NCBI GenBank assembly: GCA_949987565.1
Contig: OX465103.1
Coordinates: 2,285,045-2,349,044, forward strand
Reading direction: 5' to 3'
Source of the DNA: Luidia sarsii
Lineage: Eukaryota; Echinodermata; Asteroidea; Paxillosida; Luidiidae
Length of the DNA stretch: 64,000 nucleotides
The stretch's first letter is position 1. Every line of letters begins with the position of its first letter. The notes beneath the pieces were generated by a model. The model saw nothing but the letters and a program-made list of their open reading frames with translations. It did not search any database and had not been told where the DNA came from. The position numbers and the translations under genes were made by a program. This document shows positions 48,431-64,000 of this stretch, piece after piece.

Positions 48431-49987
48431 TTTTTTTTTTCATTGTGCAAAATCGCTCAGCATTCTGTCATAAATATGCCGGTTTCGAAATGAGGGCTCG
48501 GGCTCAGGCTTCGTCTCCGTCTGACAAAACCTGAAAATCTGCATTGTGGTTTGCTTTCGAATTTGAACTGGTTTGTTGGCTTGAGGGGTGCAGGGTATTT
48601 CCCCAAGAAACTGCATGGGGCCAAACCCTTGTTTCTAGATGCCTGTGATATTTTAACGAGTAGTATGTCTAAGCCTGAGCCTGAGCCTTTATTTCGAAAA
48701 CGGCCATAGACATTATGGGAAAGGTGTGCGATGAATAAATACGTCATGGTGACGCCCCATGTCACGTGGTGGGAAGTGAATTCAAGGGGTAAAACATTCG
48801 TTTGGTGAAATTGAAACTAGAAATAAATAAAGTTGATACAAAAACTGTTGCAAACTGACTATAGTACACACTTCCTGTACCCGTGCCATGGATCCAGCTC
48901 CACCGTACGTACGCCCGTGAAAACAAAGTTAGACAAAGGCTTTTTATTACCGTCCCCTAAAAGTTTTAGATAATTATTCTTTTCTTTTCTCAGCTGCATA
49001 TCCATGCGTAAACAAAGCCAAGATTTTGTTTTTAATTTTCATACAACCTTTACTTTTATCTGTTATTATTCTAGTACCTGTACTTGGGTTTTGATAGTTG
49101 GTTGAAATCTTGAAATCAATATTTTCTAGCAAAGCATGTGTTGTCAGCAATGGTCCTTGATTCTATGCTTAACCGGAGTCTAGGTGAAGCATTGGGTGAA
49201 GTAAACTTCGTGTTTTAAGGCGTTTTTTCTTTATACTGGCAGACGAACAGCGTCTACGCAAAAGTCATGGTCTCACATGCATGACATGGAATATCTTCGT
49301 ACGAATTACATGCTGCCCTCAACGATACCAAATCGTAGAGATGTATAGGCCTAGTCTGGATTCAAGGCGGCATTTCTCATTGATAAGGTTCGCCTTTCCG
49401 CACACTACTTTTTTTTTTTACATTATCTCCGCATACAATGCCGGTCCAGAATTAAACGACGGAATAATAAACAATGATGGTTTAATTAGTTGCAGAGTTT
49501 CTTATAGCGAACACCTTGAGTGGCCTATTTTAGGGCTTTGTCGGTTGGCGAAGAAGAAGAAGGGTCCCCTGTACCAACGCCGAGACATGCGAGAGTGGGT
49601 ACTTTCTTTTCTATATCCTTGGTGCTGGAACGATGTAAACGAGGTTTACGTGAGCTGAGCTGATCGTGTGATTTCCCCCTTCGACAAGGGACCCTGTGTC
49701 TGTGGCGATACACGTACACAGCAATGGGAGCACAGTTTTTTTTTTTATTGAAATGAAATTTAAAAAGTAAAAAGAACAGAAAGCAAAACAGTGAATTCTG
49801 GAAGGGCTAACACGATCAACGTTTCCCACCATAAACACTGTTTAATCATTTTGATTTGGATTTGCAAGCGAACGGATACGTACGGTAAGTGCAACGGATA
49901 CGTCATCAATAATTATGACGTCATACGCTACTTATGCCGTGTTCCACTCTCGTCGTGATTACCGTGTTCACGAGTACAAAGTGGTCA

Positions 49988-50034
49988 CAAGTCGTGAACT
50001 GGAGGCAGAAATCTCCCCTCCAGTTCACGACTTG
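49988..50034. repeat. Perfect 18-bp stem hairpin
   Basis: CAAGTCGTGAACTGGAGG and its exact complement are separated by an 11-nt loop. The stem is perfect and symmetric. It lies inside a broader repeat-like region (49920-50540) that also has CGTGTTCCACTCTCG and related GTGAACACC words. Confidence 0.9.
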
Positions 50035-51142
50035 ATATAAAAATGGGGTCAACTTGGGACAGGAGGTCAAAGGGCAAACAGTTTTTACCAACATCGATTC
50101 ATGCATACATTTATTTCCATACCAAATTAAGGGGAGAAAAAAACAGTACACAATAATTTTAGTAAATTAACACAAAAGAAATTAGATGCGGAAATAATAT
50201 TATGGATACTTAATGGTGACGGCTTCTGCATAGTGACCCCAGAACCGAAAAGGTGAATTTACCATGAATTTACTACGCTATTCTACACTCACGTGTCAGG
50301 ACTAGAATAGTTTCCATTAGCTGTGAGTCGTCAGCACTGGTACTGCACGAATCATTTGTAAACAAGCTCTTCGGTCTTTGCGCTTGCGCAGTGTGCATGC
50401 TGGGACCTGTGCGCGTGCGTGTTGGTGAGTAGCATTGGAATGCAGCCCACTCGCGAACTGGGAAATACTGGTCGTGAACACCATAACACGATGTGATTGG
50501 AACGCAGCATATACCCGCCCAACGTGCAGACGATCACGACACGGATATCTCGTTCGCTATACCTATAGGGAGACACGCGCAGGAAAATTCGAATTTATGG
50601 TAATCATCTTTACTTTTTGGTCCACAGGGATGGTGTTGTCCATTAATGAGTAATCACTGACTATGTGGGGGTTATTTGTGTGAGTTTCAAAGACTTGAAA
50701 TACGACAAGATTAGTCTCAAAATGTTGGGTATCAAAACGTGGGTTCATGGTGTCGGAAAAAGACTTCATTTCAAACTTATTTTACACAGCGTTGTGATAG
50801 CGAACAGCGCCACCAATAACGCGGGGATTGCAAAACGGCGGAACGGCCATAATGGCCGGGTGCGGATAGCTGAAACGTTTGCGTACGCGTATCATTTTTG
50901 CGGACGAAACCTCTCTCATCTGTATATAACAACAATCAGGTTCTATGTTTATTATGCTATGTTATTCTTTCAGCGAATAATTACCGGTAGCATCGCTATT
51001 TGTACGTTTTCGATCGGTAAACCTTGGACTTGGTTCTTGAGCAAGTCAGTCAACCTTGTGAGTCAACCGAGTATAATACGTCAACAAACCATCGACTTAT
51101 ATTATAGTAACGGACCCAAAACGTCCAGAGGCTCCATAAAAT

Positions 51143-51393
51143 GTGACCCGGCACAACGACATGAGAAATGTCCCACCAAAACATTTTTTGAGTAAACAAC
51201 GCCTGAAGTTAAAGTATCTTCACAATTCGATTACAAATCAATTTTCTTTTGTTTTTATTTTCGGAAATTCTGAGTATTAGAGGATATTATATTTTGATAT
51301 CATTTGAAAGTTAATGGTATACTCTTTCACACCATTAGAAAAGCTCAAAATCTCAAAAGTGGGGTTATTCCTCATTATGCTGTGCCGGGTCAC
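51143..51393 (+). mobile_element. GTGACCCGGCAC-ended element, copy b
   Basis: 251 bp, same orientation and interior as copy a (33870). Flanked by AAAT on both sides. Confidence 0.9.
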
Positions 51394-51534
51394 AAATCTG
51401 CAAAACGTCAACATCTTCACGAACTGTCGAATCAATCCATGCAGCAGAGATGATGCGTTATAAAAACTTTGACCCTTTTCTTTTACCAAACGTATTTTTT
51501 CGCCAATATTTTAATGGTTATATACCTTCAGATT

Positions 51535-51632
51535 GTAGAGGGGCTAACGTTTCGAACCAACCTAGCCGGACCTCCCTCAAGGAAAGACCTTCGAGGGACT
51601 GGTGCCGTAAGGATCGAAACGTTTGCCACCCC
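51535..51632. repeat. Hammerhead-like foldback repeat, diverged pair
   Basis: An inverted arm (GCTAACGTTTCGAACCAACC, CTAGCCGGACCTCCCTCAAG) is followed by a forward arm (GACCTTCGAGGGACTGGTGC, AAGGATCGAAACGTTTGCC). A second lineage of the foldback family. Confidence 0.75.
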
Positions 51633-51740
51633 CCCCCCTGAAATGTGCGTTTGGGTTATTTTGGGCTAGCAAGCAAATTATCTTAATGCATGTTGTACGG
51701 TGGTCTATGTTTCCACCTTGGAGGGCTATACAAAGCAAAT

Positions 51741-52190
51741 GTGACCCGTCCACTTTTGAGATTTTGATATTTTATGAAGATTTTAGGAAGATTTATTAAG
51801 ATTTATGAAGTTGCGGCGCGAGAAAGACGCCGCTGTTCATTTGGTACCAGACACAAGACAGCAGCACCAGACTAACTCCTCGAAAGCGGCCATTCAAATC
51901 GGAACGTTTTCGACGCGAATCGGCTTCCAAAAGGCAGGAACTTTCCATTTTCTTGAAAACAGTACACAAACACTCCCCCGAAATCCTCGTTTTTTTCCCT
52001 CAACATTTCGAGACAGATTTTGTAAAAATCCTTTAGACATACCATCCTCTAATACATTAACTTTCCGAAAAAAAAAGAAAAAAAATGAAAATTGATTTTT
52101 AATCGAATTGTGAAGATACTTTGAATTTAGGCGTTGTTTACTCGAAAAGTGTTTTGAGGAGATATTCCTCGTGTCGCTATTCCAGGTCAC
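51741..52190 (-). mobile_element. GTGACCCGG-ended element, long copy e
   Basis: 450 bp in inverted orientation relative to copy a, flanked by AAAT on both sides. It shares with copy d (60839) an extra ~200-bp interior containing GAAATCCTCG, GGCAGGAACT and AAAGCGGCCATTCAAA. The right terminus has decayed (CCAGGTCAC). Confidence 0.85.
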
Positions 52191-52453
52191 AAATGATTTA
52201 CCAGTTCGGGAGCGTTCGATTACCTTCCAGGGGTCTACCCATGGTCACAACCCTTGCTAACTTACCCAGGCCCTTTTCCAAAACCCGGCTTAGGCTCAGG
52301 CTCTGGCTTTGCCACTAGTTATACCCCAGTTCATCCATTTCAAAGTACAGGGCATGATAACGGGAAGCCTTTGGCCTCATTTTAGAATGCCGGTTATACT
52401 GCGATTTGAAACCCCCCCAAAACCGAATCCCGGTGATCCGGGGTTTTCAGAAA

Positions 52454-52636
52454 CGCACTGGCTGTTGTTACGGCAGTCGTCCGTGTGGTTCCCTGACTTC
52501 ACAGTAATTGTCAGGATGTTTAGCTCTTGGAACCAGACTATCAGCTAATAGACTGGTTCAACCAGCCTGCAATGCTGACGAAATACAATCAAGTCAGGGA
52601 ACCACACGGACGACTGCCTTAACAACAGCCACTGCG
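52454..52636 (+). mobile_element. 183-bp palindromic MITE, copy 3
   Basis: Same length and structure as copies 1 and 2. Flanked by a perfect 9-bp repeat TTTCAGAAA (52445-52453 and 52637-52645). It lies 578 bp beyond the CYP4 stop codon. Confidence 0.95.
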
Positions 52637-52826
52637 TTTCAGAAAAGGGGCCCAGCGTGCAAGCATGGTCTCTCGGGGGTACTTTCCATCCGATGGAAGG
52701 CAATCCAACGCACCTTATCATAGGCCTTTCTTAATATTTATGCAAATTGTATGCATCGAACTGAAAGCGAGACTTTTTGATCTTTTCTTGACTTGACATT
52801 TTCTTCCACAAAACCGAACGTTATAT

Positions 52827-53075
52827 GTGACCCGGCACATCATAATGAAGAATAACCCCCACTTTTGATATTTTGAGATTTTCTAATGATGTGAAAGAGT
52901 GTACCATTAGCTTTCAAATGATATCACAATTTCCTCTAATACATTAACTTTCCGAAAATAAAAATAAAAAATAAAATTTATTTTTAATCGAAAAGAGAAG
53001 ATACTTTGACTGTAGGCGTTGTTTACTCGAAAAGTGTTGTGGTGGGATATTCCTCATGTCGCTGTGCCGGGTCAC
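52827..53075 (-). mobile_element. GTGACCCGGCAC-ended element, copy c
   Basis: 249 bp, inverted relative to copy a, flanked by ATAT on both sides. It lies 139 bp downstream of the CYP4 stop codon. It contains TTTATT at 52977-52982 on the plus strand, i.e. AATAAA on the CYP4 sense strand, the first such hexamer after the stop. Confidence 0.9.
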
Positions 53076-53213
53076 ATATCTTGGGAACAACGGTAAGGTT
53101 CCCTTGAATTGACCGCCATCTTGGAAGTCTAGCGCCCAGAGCCTCGTTTTGGGCTCAATGCAGAGAATTTGCATAACTATTCAGAAAGGCCAACGATGAC
53201 TGTCGGTCGTTCT

Positions 53214-62548
<9,335 letters not shown>

Positions 62549-62609
62549 CTTGAGAACGAGGAGGAAGACATTGCACCGTAAAACCCCCGAAACAAACACT
62601 TCTTGCAAG

Positions 62610-62785
62610 ATATAATGATTCTCAAAATTTAGTGGGCCTGACGTTTCGATCCTAGCAGGACCTTTCTCAAAGGCAGAGAAAGGTCCTGCTAGGATCGAAA
62701 CGCCAGGCCCACTAAAGTTTGAGATTTGCATTTTGGTAATTTTAGTCAATAAGCAGTTTGCAACATTTTTGTATATCACTTTAAG
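62610..62785. repeat. Hammerhead-like foldback repeat, full pair
   Basis: AAATTTAGTGGGCCTGACGT, TTCGATCCTAGCAGGACCTT, TCTCAAAGGCAG then AGAAAGGTCCTGCTAGGATC, GAAACGCCAGGCCCACTAAA and the tail to TTTTTGTATATCACTTTA. Lies just upstream of CYP4 exon A. Confidence 0.9.
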
Positions 62786-62801
62786 ATATATGATTTGACC
62801 A

Positions 62802-63320
62802 TAGAGCTCTATAAATAAACTAGAGTGCGCACTCCCCTATCAACGCGCGGTACGAACGTGTGCCAACATGGACGCGCATCCGCCATTACCAAAGAGGTCA
62901 ACTTCAGCTCGAAGTGCCTGGATGTCAGTAGCAATCGCGCGTAATAATGATGGGTATAGCCGAAAGATTGTGAATGCGGAAACTAAAATGTTACAGAAAT
63001 GTTTTTTTAGTGATGAAAGGAAAGGCCATCAATACCTCAAGGGATTGGCGAATTTTAATGTCCTACTTTCTTTTGTAAAAAAATGGGATTAGTTTGCCCC
63101 ATAGAGATCCATGCAAATGTACCTCTTTGGTAATGGCGTCGCAGTCCCCTTGTCGGCACGCGTCACGCGATGAGTGCGCACTCTATATAGTTTATTTATA
63201 GAGCTCTATGCGATTGCTACTGACATCCGGGCACTCCGAGCTGAAGTTGCCCTCTTTGGTAATGGCGGATGCGCGTCCATGTCGGCACTCGGCACACGGC
63301 ACACTTTCGTACCGCGCGTT
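62802..63320. mobile_element. Large foldback region with two nested inverted pairs
   Basis: TAGAGCTCTATAAATAAACT, AGAGTGCGCACTC (62802-62834) is inverted at about 63172-63207. CGCGCGGTACGAACGTGTGC, ATGGACGCGCATCCGCCATT, ACCAAAGAGG and GATGTCAGTAGCAATCGC (62850-62938) are inverted at 63208-63320. So the right side carries both arms, rearranged. CpG-rich compared with flanks. A 75-codon plus-strand frame inside has no recognised homology. Confidence 0.8.
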
Positions 63321-63349
63321 AGGCCAATGCAAACTGAACTTAGGCTAGT

Positions 63350-63540
63350 TAAAGGGGAATGAAAGTATGAAACCCAGAGAAAAATGTTGGCTTATCTGAT
63401 TGGGTGTTAAAAACAACCTACAATTACCTATGTGCTACTCACCTACGAGTTTCATAAAGAGGGAAAAATCATGGAATTCGGTGGTCGAATTCGCGTTTCC
63501 GCAAACCACCATCTTTTCTAATGGCCTTGGGGTTATCTGG
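63350..63540 (-). repeat. Dispersed repeat, inverted partner of 35221-35420
   Basis: AAAGGGGAATGAAAGTATGA, CTGATTGGGTGTTAAAAACA and CACCTACGAGTTTCATAAAG match the reverse complement of 35221-35420. Confidence 0.85.
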
Positions 63541-64000
63541 TATACTGGGCTAAAACAAACAACTGAAACCACTGTTACATAACCAACTTTCTCTTCCCTC
63601 CTCCTGGCTTGATATCATTCTCAGTACAGTCAGTGTACTGTACATGTACCGCGTACATGCTTGTATCATGGAGCTATAGCTATGGGTAGCTTCCTGCCTG
63701 TACTGTCTGCAGCGTCTGCGTAGTACAAGTCAAATTGGTATGTGGAGATTGTGGACAGTGCAGCTATGCCATGAAAGGAACAAGAACTAACTTGAATCCA
63801 TGCTTGAATCATGAAGGATCTTCTTATTCCTCCATGCTTGAATGTACATCATTTACACACATTTAAAAAAGTCTCACTTATCATCAAAATCGATGGACAT
63901 AGGCTCTACTGTATGATAGGACTCTTCGCGCTTAGAAAACTGGCAGTGTGGGATTATTTCGTCATCATTACGACAGAGCCGGTAATTCAGTAATTAATAA
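63541..64000. other. No feature seen
   Basis: AT-rich sequence. I looked here on the minus strand for the missing CYP4 first exon (hydrophobic anchor followed by a Pro-Gly-Pro hinge) and found none. Confidence 0.5.

Noticed and set aside
62549..64000. First CYP4 exon within the window
   Set aside because: No minus-strand segment with a hydrophobic anchor, Pro-Gly-Pro hinge and phase-0 donor was found.

Overview
The window is animal genomic DNA: genes are split by introns with GT-AG borders, microsatellites and MITE-like elements dominate, and no prokaryotic gene organisation is visible. Abundant ACATGT-type microsatellites, frequent AGGCCT words and many short terminal-inverted-repeat elements suggest a marine invertebrate, perhaps a deuterostome such as an echinoderm, hemichordate or amphioxus. 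That assignment is inference with low confidence. Left half (1-37 kb): the strongest gene evidence is a minus-strand exon at 615-773. Its serine-rich peptide ends in an acidic SPREK motif and matches the N-terminal regulatory segment of AHCYL1/AHCYL2 (IRBIT and long-IRBIT, S-adenosylhomocysteine-hydrolase-like proteins). The catalytic exons would lie beyond the left edge. The exon begins in phase 0. Upstream on the same strand are several ATG-containing exons that also end in phase 0 at a GT donor: 14209-14355, 18970-19470 and 36797-36841, with weaker ones at 32917-32970 and 5582-5620. Three of them abut GC-richer, promoter-like DNA. My model is one AHCYL-like gene with alternative first exons. 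The rest of this half is repeats: a 125-bp minisatellite (1-598), a 1.2-kb GGGA array (23333-24520), a 42-bp minisatellite open in two frames (31032-32465), a GAGEAAK-coding repeat inside exon 18970-19470, ACATGT arrays and several MITE families. Middle (37-53 kb): a decayed piggyBac transposase (42970-44668) directly follows a THAP-type zinc-finger half-domain exon. Three copies of an exactly 183-bp palindromic element carry intact 9-10 bp target duplications (46027, 46440, 52454). A family with GTGACCCGGCAC termini is present in six copies. Right end (53-62.5 kb): nine consecutive minus-strand exons encode 467 residues of a cytochrome P450 family 4 monooxygenase, with every splice phase compatible, all P450 signature motifs and a normal stop. 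Only the N-terminal membrane-anchor exon is missing, presumably beyond the right edge. Its introns hold a triplicated tRNA-like SINE, a (GA)n tract, a MITE split by a retroposon with a 6-bp target duplication, telomere-like repeats, and many copies of a foldback repeat whose core resembles a degenerate hammerhead ribozyme. The two genes are unrelated in function; what links the window is heavy and partly recent colonisation by small non-autonomous elements.
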